Shown here: positions 35,320-43,614 of the stretch, piece after piece
How the letters are laid out: the number at the start of each line of letters is the position of its first letter
Numbering within the stretch: position 1 is the stretch's first letter
Source of the DNA: Phycisphaerae bacterium
GTDB taxonomy: Bacteria > Planctomycetota > Phycisphaerae > Phycisphaerales > SM1A02
Reading direction: 5' to 3'
Length of the DNA stretch: 64,000 nucleotides
Assembly: GCA_016795035.1 (NCBI GenBank)
Contig: JAEUIT010000044.1
Location: 1-64,000, forward strand
Translations under genes and position numbers: made by a program
The notes under the pieces: generated by a model
Told to the model about the DNA's origin: nothing
What the model saw: only the letters and a program-made list of their open reading frames with translations
Database searches by the model: none

Positions 35320-35799
35320 CCGAAGACACGTGCGCATTGCCACGAGCAACGTCGACATGCGGAAAACCTCGGTGAATTAGGGAGTCTCCGAGGTAACGGG
35401 CCGCATGCTGACAGGTCTGCGTTTCTCGATCGACGTCGTTGACGTTTGCCGAGTGACGCAGCGGATGGAGAAGAAAAGGGACATTCCGGGATGTCGGCAG
35501 CCTTGAGGGAAAAAGGGTCCTAGGCCGCCGATCGCTGACGACGAGTTTCTGGTTCGTCAGCCCTCTGCACAGATCAGCTTCTGACCGACGGCAGGTTTCG
35601 CCGGCGACTTCAACGAGGCCTCTCGAGCACACCACTCGACGAGCGACCGGACGAAGAAACGCCTGGATACGACCGGCCGGACGACTGGGAGACGCGAGCG
35701 GATACCGCCGACGGCAACTCGTTTTGCCAAAAGCACTTGGGACGCGTGATAACGCGACCGTGCTTAGGTGGTTTTCGTCCAAAAACCTCTTCACCTTGT
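35320..35799. other. long intergenic region after miaB
   Basis: Lower G+C than its surroundings. A leftward frame is open across most of it, but its translation is rich in Arg, Cys and His with no recognisable motif, so I do not call a gene. A small RNA or long leader for the next gene could lie here; nothing specific is visible. Confidence 0.4.
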
Positions 35800-35828
35800 T
35801 TGACACAACGAGGTGAGGGGGTATGTTC
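35800..35828 (+). promoter_or_regulatory. sigma-70-type promoter of the first twin PEP-CTERM-like gene
   Basis: TTGACA at 35800-35805, a 17-base spacer and TATGTT at 35823-35828: an exact -35 box and a four-of-six -10 box. The start codon is about 80 bases downstream. Confidence 0.7.
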
Positions 35829-35908
35829 GTCTCGTGATGGGTGGTCCCCGCAGCGTTGCGGGCATCCTTCTAGTCGAGTTCCCCGACTCCCAGAAAGGTA
35901 GAAGAGAG

Positions 35909-36523
35909 ATGAATTTTGTGGTTCCCTTCCTTGCCGTGGGCGCCCTTGCCGCCTCGGCCAATGCTGGCTTCACCGGTTTCACGGTCGAGAACAGCGTCAA
36001 CGGCTCCGGCAACAACGTTTCGAAGGTCTATGCGAACTTCGACGCGCTCCCGGCCGTGCTCCTGAACGTCTTCGGCGTCCAGAACACGGGCGGCTCGGCG
36101 ACCTTCATTCACAACGACTTCGCGGGCGGCTCGTGGGCCCCGCAGTTCACGATCGCCCCCGGTGACAACGATTCGTACGTCACCATCGGCGGCACCTTCG
36201 GCTTCGCCAACTCGACCACGGCTGATCCGGGTTGGGGCGGCGCTGGCTTCAATCAGCCCGGCATCCCGAACGGCGCTGGCTGGTTCAACAACAACCCGCC
36301 GAACCTCCAGGGCGCTGCGAACGCTCAGGGCAAGGTCCTCGTCGGCCAGTTCGTGATCTCGGGTGACGCGACCCGTTCGTACTTCGCCAAGATCGGCTTC
36401 AACGCCGGCATCGGCACCCCGACCGTCTTCGGTGAAGGCAACTTCACCGTCGGCGTCCCGGCTCCGGGCGCCTTCGCCCTCCTCGGCCTCGCCGGCCTCG
36501 CCGGTCGTCGTCGTCGGGCCTAA
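35909..36523 (+). CDS. secreted PEP-CTERM-like protein (twin 1)
   Basis: The 204-residue product has a signal peptide (VVPFLAVGALAASANA), a Gly/Asn-rich beta domain of unknown function with blocks DFAGGSWAPQFT and FNQPGIPNGAGWFNNNPPN, and the tail VPAPGAFALLGLAGLAG-RRRRA, a variant PEP-CTERM sorting signal. It is closely related to the gene at 37.0 kb. Promoter (35800), AG-rich ribosome site and terminator (36598) frame it as a single-gene unit. Codons use T at third positions more than the neighbours, as in highly expressed genes. Probably an abundant surface protein. Confidence 0.85.
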   Translation: MNFVVPFLAVGALAASANAGFTGFTVENSVNGSGNNVSKVYANFDALPAVLLNVFGVQNTGGSATFIHNDFAGGSWAPQFTIAPGDNDSYVTIGGTFGFANSTTADPGWGGAGFNQPGIPNGAGWFNNNPPNLQGAANAQGKVLVGQFVISGDATRSYFAKIGFNAGIGTPTVFGEGNFTVGVPAPGAFALLGLAGLAGRRRRA

Positions 36524-36597
36524 TGCCCCAGTCGGGGAACCGCCCCCCTGTGGGTAGGGGGAGTAGTACCCCAGCCCGATAGGGTGATATGACTGAA

Positions 36598-36633
36598 AAC
36601 ACCGCCGTCCTTCGGGACGGCGGTGTTCTTTTT
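36598..36633 (+). terminator. strong rho-independent terminator of twin 1
   Basis: AACACCGCCGTCC, loop TTCG and GGACGGCGGTGTT form a 13-pair stem followed by CTTTTT. It lies about 75 bases after the stop. Confidence 0.93.
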
Positions 36634-36920
36634 GGCTTGGTTCGTCCCCTGCCTGGCGTAGGCGTGCGACCTGAGGGCGGTGGGCCAGCCTGCCGCGATC
36701 GGGGTGCAGATAGGAAGGAAGACGCACGTCGCCCACGCGCCAGCAACGCCCCCTCGAGCTCGCCGTCAGGCCATGGGCACAGGGCCACTCAAACTTCCTT
36801 CCTCTTTATTCATCCGGGTCGAGAACGCTCGCGCCCCACTTTTTCGCTACCTCAGCCACGATCTCGCCCAGACTTCTCGGTCCTTCTCGTAACCCTCGTC
36901 GCAAAAACCCTTTGGTGTTC
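36634..36920. other. spacer between twin 1 terminator and twin 2 promoter
   Basis: I see no gene or clear structure. A rightward frame runs through the preceding terminator hairpin and on, with an Arg/Pro-rich translation, and is rejected. Confidence 0.5.
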
Positions 36921-36948
36921 TTGACAGCATGCCGGTCGGGGTTACATT
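36921..36948 (+). promoter_or_regulatory. sigma-70-type promoter of the second twin PEP-CTERM-like gene
   Basis: TTGACA at 36921-36926, a 16-base spacer and TACATT at 36943-36948. The predicted transcript would begin near 36955, just before the leader hairpin at 36961. Confidence 0.7.
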
Positions 36949-36960
36949 GGGTCGTGAAGG

Positions 36961-37019
36961 GATGCCCTCCGCATCGTGCTGGCGGGCACATTGGGACTGT
37001 GACGCCCGCGGAGGGCGTC
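36961..37019 (+). promoter_or_regulatory. 5'-leader stem-loop ahead of twin 2
   Basis: GATGCCCTCCGC (36961-36972) pairs with GCGGAGGGCGTC (37008-37019) over 12 positions with one wobble. The loop of 35 bases is itself partly structured. It falls at the predicted 5' end of the mRNA and 23 bases before the start codon, leaving the AGGGAGC ribosome site free. An mRNA-stabilising role like that of 5' hairpins of abundant transcripts is inferred. Confidence 0.55.
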
Positions 37020-37042
37020 CTAGGGAAAAGGGAGCAGATCAA

Positions 37043-37651
37043 ATGAAGATGGGTGTCATCGCTGGCGCTGCTGCGCTGGCTATCGCTGGCTTCGCGTCGG
37101 CTGGTTTCGTCGGTTTCGAAGTCGAGAACCTCGGCCTCGTCAACGGCAAGTCGGCTTGGAAGGTTTACGCTAAGTTCAACAGCGCGAACGACGTTGTCCT
37201 CAACGTCTTCAACGTTACGGGCGTCACCGGCTCGTTCAACCAGGCTGACTTCGCGGGCGGCTCGTGGGCCCCGCAGTTCACCTCGAACCCGACCGAAGAC
37301 AGCTATGTCACCGTCGGTGGCACGCCTGGCTTCTCGAACAGCACCACGGCTGACCCGAACTGGGGCGGCTCGGGCTTCAATCAGCCCGGCATCCCGAACG
37401 GCGCCGGTTGGTTCAACAACAACCCGCCGAACCTCCAGGGCAAGGTTGACGGCAACCTCCGTACCCTGATCGCGCAGTTCGTGTTCACGAGCGCGACCCC
37501 GTCGGTCTTCACCGGCACGGCCTCGGTTGGCTTCAACCAGGGCCTCGGCACCCCGACGGTCTTCGGCAACGGTTCGTTCACGATCCCGGCTCCGGGCGCG
37601 GTGGCCCTCCTCGGCCTCGCTGGCCTCGCTGGCCGTCGTCGTCGGGCCTAA
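37043..37651 (+). CDS. secreted PEP-CTERM-like protein (twin 2)
   Basis: The 202-residue product has a signal peptide (MKMGVIAGAAALAIAGFASA), the same domain as twin 1 (DFAGGSWAPQFT, FNQPGIPNGAGWFNNNPPN, GLGTPTVFGNG) and the tail IPAPGAVALLGLAGLAG-RRRRA. Ribosome site AAAAGGGAGC lies 8 bases upstream. The unit has its own promoter, leader hairpin and terminator. Codons such as GCT and GGT are frequent near the start. Exact biological role unknown; probably an abundant exosortase-sorted surface protein. Confidence 0.86.
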   Translation: MKMGVIAGAAALAIAGFASAGFVGFEVENLGLVNGKSAWKVYAKFNSANDVVLNVFNVTGVTGSFNQADFAGGSWAPQFTSNPTEDSYVTVGGTPGFSNSTTADPNWGGSGFNQPGIPNGAGWFNNNPPNLQGKVDGNLRTLIAQFVFTSATPSVFTGTASVGFNQGLGTPTVFGNGSFTIPAPGAVALLGLAGLAGRRRRA

Positions 37652-37660
37652 TGCCTGAAG

Positions 37661-37677
37661 CGGCGGTTCAACCGCCG
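37661..37677. repeat. single copy of the GGCGGTTCAACCGCC palindrome
   Basis: CGGCGGTTCAACCGCCG matches the core of the three palindromes at 18.0 kb. It begins 10 bases after the stop of twin 2 and precedes the T-rich terminator by about 70 bases. Confidence 0.85.
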
Positions 37678-37745
37678 TACGACAAGCATCCCGTCGCATG
37701 CATCAGCTCCGATGCATGAAGTCAGGAACTAGTAGAACTAGAACG

Positions 37746-37777
37746 CCGGCACCCTCACGGGTGCCGGTGTTTTTTTA
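37746..37777 (+). terminator. rho-independent terminator of twin 2
   Basis: CCGGCACCC, loop TCAC and GGGTGCCGG form a nine-pair stem followed by TGTTTTTTTA. About 95 bases after the stop. Confidence 0.93.
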
Positions 37778-38114
37778 TCCCTCGTACAAGCGACGACTCC
37801 TCCGTGAATTACGCGACTGCATGGCCGCGAGATCCCGACGTCATCGACTGCACGACCACGACGCAACTTTGCAACTTGATGCGGTAAGAGCCGTGAAGCC
37901 AGCGCATACTTGCGTATCGCTGGTCGCCGCTTCGGTGTCCGGCATCTGTCACACACATGGTCGGTTTCGAAACCCCACGTTTTGAACCCGACTTGGGTCA
38001 ATTCCTGGCCCACATCGATGCGGGGAGGCAAGGCGCTTCCTGCATCCTGTGTGACAGTTGCCAACGCTGATCGCGCGGGCCGCGCGTTGCCACCCCACCC
38101 AGTAGGAGATCCGT
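37778..38114. other. upstream region of the next secreted-protein gene
   Basis: No gene. It contains a ten-base inverted pair, CTGTCACACA (37946-37955) and TGTGTGACAG (38048-38057), and a short palindrome GGTTTCGAAACC near 37964. These could be operator sites. TAGGAG before the GTG at 38115 is the ribosome site. Confidence 0.45.
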
Positions 38115-39560
38115 GTGAAACGACGTTCGAACGCTTCGTCTACTTTCTTCTCGACCCCCCGCTTCGTCGGAAGCGCCCTTGCGGTCACGGCCGCGGCCGC
38201 TGCCGGTTTCTTTCTGAGCCAAGGCTCGGCGACCGCCGTTCCCGGTGATGGCCAGGATGGTGGCGTCGCCTCGATCGGTCCCGACGTCATCGTCGGCGCG
38301 ATTCCCGACATCTGGAAGTGGGGCGCTAACGGCGGCATCGCCGCTTACTCGTTCGGCTCGACGAGCTGCAACATCGGCAACGTGCAGCTTGACTGGGTCT
38401 CCGGCACGAATCAGCACCCGGTCATCCCGCAGAACTTCTATCGCCTGAAGAACGGTCGCTTCGAGCAGATCGGCATGTCGTGGGTGAAGCACGGATTCTG
38501 CGCGCTTCAGCAGACCCTCTGCGGTACCTGCCAGCCTGCTGGCGGCGGCTGCGTCTCGAAGCTCGGCGTCGGCTGCTCCGACCCGTATGACGCGAACCTG
38601 AACGGCCAGTCCGGCAACCTCGGACCGCGCTCTGAGATCAACGCGACGACCGGCTTCTTCCCCTATCCGTTCACGTCGCTTCCGGACGGCGGCACGCCGA
38701 CCGTTCTCCGCCGTCGAGTCCAGGTCTTGAACACGGATCTCGACCCGGCCTTGAACCCGGGCTCGGTCTACTACGCCGAAGCGCAGTACGTCCATCCGGA
38801 CGACGCCGAAGCCGGCAACGACGACAACAACGCGTCCTACCGCAAGGTGCTCGTCGGCACGTTCACGAGCGGCGCGTACAACCTGAGCCTGAACGGCGCC
38901 ACGATCCAGCAGCTTCCCGCGATCTTCGCGTGGAAGGACAACGATCCGCAGGTCACCGTCTTCAACGTCGACTCGCCGAACGACGGTCGCTTCTACATCG
39001 CGTATCGCGTCACCGACAACGGCAACGGCACGTGGCACTACGAGTTCGCGGTGCAGAACCTGAACTCCGACCGCAGCGCCGGCTCGTTCTCGATCGCGAT
39101 CCCGAGCGGCGTGACCGTGACGAACGTCGGGTTCCACGACGTTTCCTATCACACCGGCGAAGTCTTCTCGAACACCGACTGGGCGTCGTCCTTCTCGGGC
39201 GGCATCCTGAGCTGGGCCACCGACTCGCACGCGACGAACCCGAACGCGAACGCGCTCCGTTGGGCGACCCTCTACAACTTCCGGTTTGACGCCGACTCGC
39301 CGCCCGAACTCGGGAACGGCACGCTCGGCCTCTTCAAGCCGGGTCCGGAAGGCGCACCGTCGTCGCTCGCGTTCGCAACCCTTCGTCCGAAGGCGAAGTG
39401 CCTCGCTGACTTCAACAACGACGGCATCCGCGACGGCACCGACCTCGGCTACCTCCTCGGCTCCTGGGGAACGGACGACGCCGACGTGAACGGCGACGGC
39501 ATCACCGACGGCTCGGACCTCGCGGTCCTTCTCGGCGGCTGGGGCCCCTGCGACGCCTAA
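38115..39560 (+). CDS. secreted Planctomycetes-type protein with dockerin-like C-terminus
   Basis: A 481-residue exported protein (Arg-rich n-region, then ALAVTAAAAAGFFLSQGSATA). The central region has GPDVIVGAIPDI, IAAYSFGSTSCNIGN, NQHPVIPQNFYRLKNGRFEQ and GVGCSDPYDANLNG, blocks I know from a recurring uncharacterised family of secreted planctomycete proteins. The C-terminus has two calcium-loop-like units, DFNNDGIRDGTDL and DVNGDGITDGSDL, between CLAD and WGPCDA. GTG start with a good ribosome site. A strong terminator follows. Role unknown. Confidence 0.82.
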   Translation: MKRRSNASSTFFSTPRFVGSALAVTAAAAAGFFLSQGSATAVPGDGQDGGVASIGPDVIVGAIPDIWKWGANGGIAAYSFGSTSCNIGNVQLDWVSGTNQHPVIPQNFYRLKNGRFEQIGMSWVKHGFCALQQTLCGTCQPAGGGCVSKLGVGCSDPYDANLNGQSGNLGPRSEINATTGFFPYPFTSLPDGGTPTVLRRRVQVLNTDLDPALNPGSVYYAEAQYVHPDDAEAGNDDNNASYRKVLVGTFTSGAYNLSLNGATIQQLPAIFAWKDNDPQVTVFNVDSPNDGRFYIAYRVTDNGNGTWHYEFAVQNLNSDRSAGSFSIAIPSGVTVTNVGFHDVSYHTGEVFSNTDWASSFSGGILSWATDSHATNPNANALRWATLYNFRFDADSPPELGNGTLGLFKPGPEGAPSSLAFATLRPKAKCLADFNNDGIRDGTDLGYLLGSWGTDDADVNGDGITDGSDLAVLLGGWGPCDA

Positions 39561-39587
39561 GGCTGCCCGCACCTTGTGACCTTTGCA

Positions 39588-39627
39588 CGACGGCCCCGGA
39601 AACTTCCGGGGCCGTCGTTCTTTCTTG
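39588..39627 (+). terminator. rho-independent terminator
   Basis: ACGACGGCCCCGGAA and TTCCGGGGCCGTCGT pair over 15 bases around a two-base AC centre (the innermost pairs will open to form a loop), followed by TCTTTCTT. It lies about 28 bases after the preceding stop. Confidence 0.92.
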
Positions 39628-39813
39628 TGCGATCCGCCACAACGTGCGCAGATTTCCCGGTTTTCCTACGTCCCACGAGCGGAATGACTGCGAACCACAG
39701 AAGGCTCGACTCGAGGCGGTCACACCCGGCTTTCGAGCCGCGTATGGCCTCAGCGAGAAGCCGGGCTATATTCGAAGTTTCATCTCGCGTTCTGTGTGAC
39801 GGGCCCCCAACTC

Positions 39814-42651
39814 ATGCGCATTCACCGCCGCTCCGTGCGACGTGCTGTCACGATCGCCTCCATCGGTCTCTCCACGCTTGTCGCGATCCCCTCGGCTCTC
39901 GCGGCCGAAGGCCAGTCGCGCACCGACCCGAAGCTCTCGCGGACCGCGCGGCCGAAGGCCCTCTCGGTTCCGGAGCTTTCGTCGTTTGAATTGCAGACGC
40001 TGGTCCTGCCCCAGGGCAACCCGTCGACGTTCATCACGACCCTCTCTCTCGGCGGTCGTCTGCACACGATCTCGGGCGAACTCTTCACGCTGCGTAGCCC
40101 CGATTGCCAGGTCATCGTCGACGAGGGCAACGGCAAGATGGTCTCGATCCCGCTGTCGCCGCCGCGCACGTTCCGCGGCCAGGTGAACGACGTTCCGGGC
40201 TCCGGCCTCGCGATGTCCCTGATCGACGGCACCCTCGCCGGCCTCATCGAGATCCCCGGCGAAGGCATGTACTACGTGCAGCCGGCGCGGGACCTCGACC
40301 CGAGTTTCCCCGCGAGCGCGCACATCGTCTATCGCACGGGCGACGTCCTCCCCAATCCCGAGATGCGCTGCGGCAACGACATGGTCGACCTCGCGCTTCC
40401 GCAATGGAAGATCGATCAGGCCGCGAACGAAGCCTCGGACCCGGGACAATTCCCCGCACAGCCCCCCGCCGGAGGAAGCGCCGGCGGCGCGGCCGGCGGC
40501 AGTGGCGGCAACGAGGGCGGGATCGCCGGGGCGACGCCGCAGATCGCAGAGATCGCGTTCGACGCCGACTTCGAGTTCTACAACAAGAACGGCAACTCAG
40601 TCACGAACACGGTGAATGACATCGAGCTCGTGATGAACGGCGTCGACTTCATCTACGACCGCGACGTCAACATCGGCTACGAGTTCACCACGTTCGTGGT
40701 GCGAACCTCGAGCGCCGACCCCTACACGACGCTCGTCATCGAAGACCAGCTCTGCGAGTTCCGCGAGCAGTGGAACATCGTTCCCGAGATCGACATCCAG
40801 CGCGACATCGCGCAGCTCTTCACGGGCAAGTCGCTCACCAGCACGGCGATCGGCCTCGCGTGGCTCGGCGTCGTCTGCAATCAGCCGGGCGCCGCCTGCA
40901 CGAGCGGATTCGGCAACCTCGGCTACTCGACCGTCGAGAGCCGCTTCTCGCTGATTCTCGCGAATCGCCAAGCGGTGTCGGCCCACGAGATCGGCCACAA
41001 CTGGAACGCGCAGCACTGCGACGGCAACGGCGATTGCCACATCATGTGCGCCACGCTCGGCGCGTGCGACGGCATCGCGGGCTCGAACTTGAAGTTCGGC
41101 GCCGGCGAGGTCACGCAGATCGTCGACTTCAAGAACTCCGTCTCCTGCGACCAGACCGGCCAAGTTCCGCTCGATCTCCCCTTCTTCGAGGCGTTCCCGA
41201 ACGCGTCGATCGACGTCAGCAAGTGGACGTACATCAACGGCGCGACGACCTCGCAGAACGCGACCAACGAGCCGAGCGCCACGCGCTCGCTCAACCTCGA
41301 CGCCACGGGCAGCGACCTCTACGAGGACGACGAGATCCGCTCGAACGCGATCAAGCTGGCGACGGCGTTTCAGCCGCAAGCGTCGCTCTGGACGCAGCAC
41401 AAGGGCGTCGAAGCCGGCGAGAAGCTCATCGTCGAGTACTGGACGAGCGGCGGTGATTGGGCGCTTCTCGGCGAAGTCGTCTCGGACGGCGTCGACGAAG
41501 TCAACTTCGTGCAGTCGACGTGGGTGTTGCCCGCGAACGCGAAGCACGACGGCTTCCGCCTCCGCATCCGCGTCGACGTGAACGAGACGAACGACGACTG
41601 GTACGTCGACGACGTCTCGATCTCGCAAGGCGCGAATCCGCCGCCGGCGAACGACGAGTGCGCGGGCGCGCTCGCGGTCGGACCCGGCGCGTATCTCTTC
41701 GACACCACGAACGCCACGAACAGCGCGCAGACGATTCCGTCGAGCTGCGACGGCTTCTCCGGCGCCGCGTTCGCCAAGGACATCTGGTACCTCGTCACCG
41801 CCAACTGCACCGGCAATCTCGTCGTGTCGACGTGCGGCTCGGCGACGTTCGACACGCGCATCGCGGTCTACGCCGCCGGCGCGTGCCCGAGCTCGTCGAC
41901 GCAGCCGCTCGCCTGCTCCGACAACGGCGCGGGCTGCTCGGGCGGCACGTCGCTCGTGAGCCTCAACGCGACCGCGGGCTCGCAGTTCTACGTCCGCGTG
42001 GGCGGCGTCTCGGCGGGCGGCACCGGCGCGATCTCGATCAGCTGCAACGCGGTCGCCCCGCCCGCGAACGACGAGTGCATCAACGCGATCTTCACCACGG
42101 CGACGTCGATTCCGTTCGACACGTCGTCCGCGACCGACTCCGCGTCCACGTTGCCGGCAAGCTGCAACGAGGGCAACGGCGTGACGATGAAGAAGGACGT
42201 CTGGTGGTACTACGTCGCCCCGTGCGACGGCACGCTCGAGATCTCGACGTGCAACTCCGCGTCGTTCGACACGCGTCTTGCGGTGTACAGCACCGGCACC
42301 GGCTGCCCGTTCACGAACGGCGCCGCGGTGATCGCATGCTCGGACAACGACACCGGCTGCGGTCTCACCTCCACGCTGACGGTCCCCTGCACCACGTCGA
42401 CGGTCTTCCTCATTCGCTTGGGCGGGAACGGCACGGCCAACGCCGGCGGCGCGGGCACGCTCAACCTGATCTGCACGCCCAACACTCCGCCCTGCCCCGG
42501 CGACTTGAACGATGACGGCACCGTCAACGGCGCCGACCTCGGCATCCTGCTCGGCGGCTGGGGCAATGCGGCCGGCGACCTCGACGGCAACGGCACCACC
42601 GACGGCTCCGACCTCGGCATCCTGCTCGGTGCCTGGGGCGCGTGCCCGTAA
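39814..42651 (+). CDS. secreted M12-like zinc metalloprotease with dockerin-like C-terminus
   Basis: A 945-residue protein. It has a signal peptide (VTIASIGLSTLVAIPSALA), a propeptide-like region (to about 205), a Gly/Ser linker (about 220-245) and a metzincin catalytic domain with HEIGHNWNAQHC (about residue 390), an HExxHxxxxxH zinc site with the catalytic Glu, and IMCATLG nearby as Met-turn. A beta domain (about 460-605) and two repeats follow, each opening PPANDEC (about 609 and 750) with a C-x-FDTR-x-AVY pattern. Two calcium-loop units (DLNDDGTVNGADL, DLDGNGTTDGSDL) close the protein between CPGD and WGACP. Secreted or surface peptidase; substrate unknown. Confidence 0.88.
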   Translation: MRIHRRSVRRAVTIASIGLSTLVAIPSALAAEGQSRTDPKLSRTARPKALSVPELSSFELQTLVLPQGNPSTFITTLSLGGRLHTISGELFTLRSPDCQVIVDEGNGKMVSIPLSPPRTFRGQVNDVPGSGLAMSLIDGTLAGLIEIPGEGMYYVQPARDLDPSFPASAHIVYRTGDVLPNPEMRCGNDMVDLALPQWKIDQAANEASDPGQFPAQPPAGGSAGGAAGGSGGNEGGIAGATPQIAEIAFDADFEFYNKNGNSVTNTVNDIELVMNGVDFIYDRDVNIGYEFTTFVVRTSSADPYTTLVIEDQLCEFREQWNIVPEIDIQRDIAQLFTGKSLTSTAIGLAWLGVVCNQPGAACTSGFGNLGYSTVESRFSLILANRQAVSAHEIGHNWNAQHCDGNGDCHIMCATLGACDGIAGSNLKFGAGEVTQIVDFKNSVSCDQTGQVPLDLPFFEAFPNASIDVSKWTYINGATTSQNATNEPSATRSLNLDATGSDLYEDDEIRSNAIKLATAFQPQASLWTQHKGVEAGEKLIVEYWTSGGDWALLGEVVSDGVDEVNFVQSTWVLPANAKHDGFRLRIRVDVNETNDDWYVDDVSISQGANPPPANDECAGALAVGPGAYLFDTTNATNSAQTIPSSCDGFSGAAFAKDIWYLVTANCTGNLVVSTCGSATFDTRIAVYAAGACPSSSTQPLACSDNGAGCSGGTSLVSLNATAGSQFYVRVGGVSAGGTGAISISCNAVAPPANDECINAIFTTATSIPFDTSSATDSASTLPASCNEGNGVTMKKDVWWYYVAPCDGTLEISTCNSASFDTRLAVYSTGTGCPFTNGAAVIACSDNDTGCGLTSTLTVPCTTSTVFLIRLGGNGTANAGGAGTLNLICTPNTPPCPGDLNDDGTVNGADLGILLGGWGNAAGDLDGNGTTDGSDLGILLGAWGACP

Positions 42652-42678
42652 CCAGCGGCAGCGATCGCGTACCGATCG

Positions 42679-43614
42679 TCAGTTCGGCTTTCGGCGAACC
42701 CCGAACCTACTCGGGAAGAGCGCCGGGACCGAACTGATGATCGGCGCGGCGGCGCGGAGAAGATCGTCGGCGTAACTGTCCTTCGCGCGCCGTTCCGTGA
42801 TGGGGCCCGCGGCATCGCCGCGGAGGAATTGCCGCACGATGCGGTCAGGTTCCGACAGCGAGGTCGACCCCGAGTCGTCGGTCTTCCGCAGCAGATCGAA
42901 CTCGTCGCGCGACCCGATCTTGAGGACGTGCCCCTTGTCGAGCATCACCATGCGATCGGCGATCGTGAACGCCGAGTCCATCTCGTGCGTCACGACCACG
43001 CTCGTCACGCCGAGCTGTCGCGAGAGCGCGACGATCAGCTGATCGATTTCCGCGCTCGTCACCGGATCGAGACCGGCGGACGGCTCGTCGTAGAAGAGGA
43101 CCTCGGGGTCGAGCGCGAGGGCGCGGGCGAGGCCCGCGCGCTTCTTCATGCCGCCCGAGATCTGCGCGGGCAACTTGTCGGCGTGCTCGCGCAGGCCGAC
43201 GAGCTCGAGCTTGATCTTCACTTCGATGTCGATGATCGCGTCGTCGAGCGTCGTGTGTTCGCGCAGCGGAAGCGCGACGTTGTCGGCGATCGACATCGAG
43301 TTGAAGAGCGCGCCCGACTGGAAGAGGACGCCGATGCGCCGCCGCACCGAGCCCATGCCCGACTCGTCGAGCGACTGGATCGGCTGCCCGAAGAGCTTGA
43401 TCGAGCCGGAGGTCGGCGTGAGCGATCCGATCAGATGACGCAGCAACGTGGACTTGCCGCAGCCCGATCCGCCCATCACGACGAGCGTCTCGCCGCGATT
43501 CACGTCGAAGTTGATGTCGTCGAGGACGACCTGCGTTCCGAAAAGCCGGCGCAGCGATCGCACCTCGATCACCGGGCCGCCTCCGTCATCACCCGTTGGT
43601 CGTTCACCCGCCAT
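42679..43614 (-). CDS. ABC transporter ATP-binding protein, MlaF-like
   Basis: A 311-residue ATPase with Walker A GGSGCGKST (about 50), signature SGGMKKRAGLARAL (about 150) and Walker B VLFYDEPSAGLDP (about 170). The MKKRAGLARALALDP form of the signature is characteristic of MlaF/Ttg2A ATPases that move phospholipids between inner and outer membrane. The C-terminal 40 residues are an extra tail. Permease (mlaE) and MCE-domain (mlaD) partners are not adjacent. It overlaps the stop of the upstream membrane protein gene by 11 bases. Confidence 0.87.
   Translation of the reverse strand: MAGERPTGDDGGGPVIEVRSLRRLFGTQVVLDDINFDVNRGETLVVMGGSGCGKSTLLRHLIGSLTPTSGSIKLFGQPIQSLDESGMGSVRRRIGVLFQSGALFNSMSIADNVALPLREHTTLDDAIIDIEVKIKLELVGLREHADKLPAQISGGMKKRAGLARALALDPEVLFYDEPSAGLDPVTSAEIDQLIVALSRQLGVTSVVVTHEMDSAFTIADRMVMLDKGHVLKIGSRDEFDLLRKTDDSGSTSLSEPDRIVRQFLRGDAAGPITERRAKDSYADDLLRAAAPIISSVPALFPSRFGVRRKPN

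Noticed and set aside
35312..35806. Leftward 164-codon frame after miaB
   Set aside because: No recognisable motif, atypical composition and no ribosome site; it overlaps the next gene's -35 promoter box.
36589..36924. Rightward frame between the twin PEP-CTERM-like genes
   Set aside because: It begins inside a strong terminator hairpin and its translation is low-complexity.
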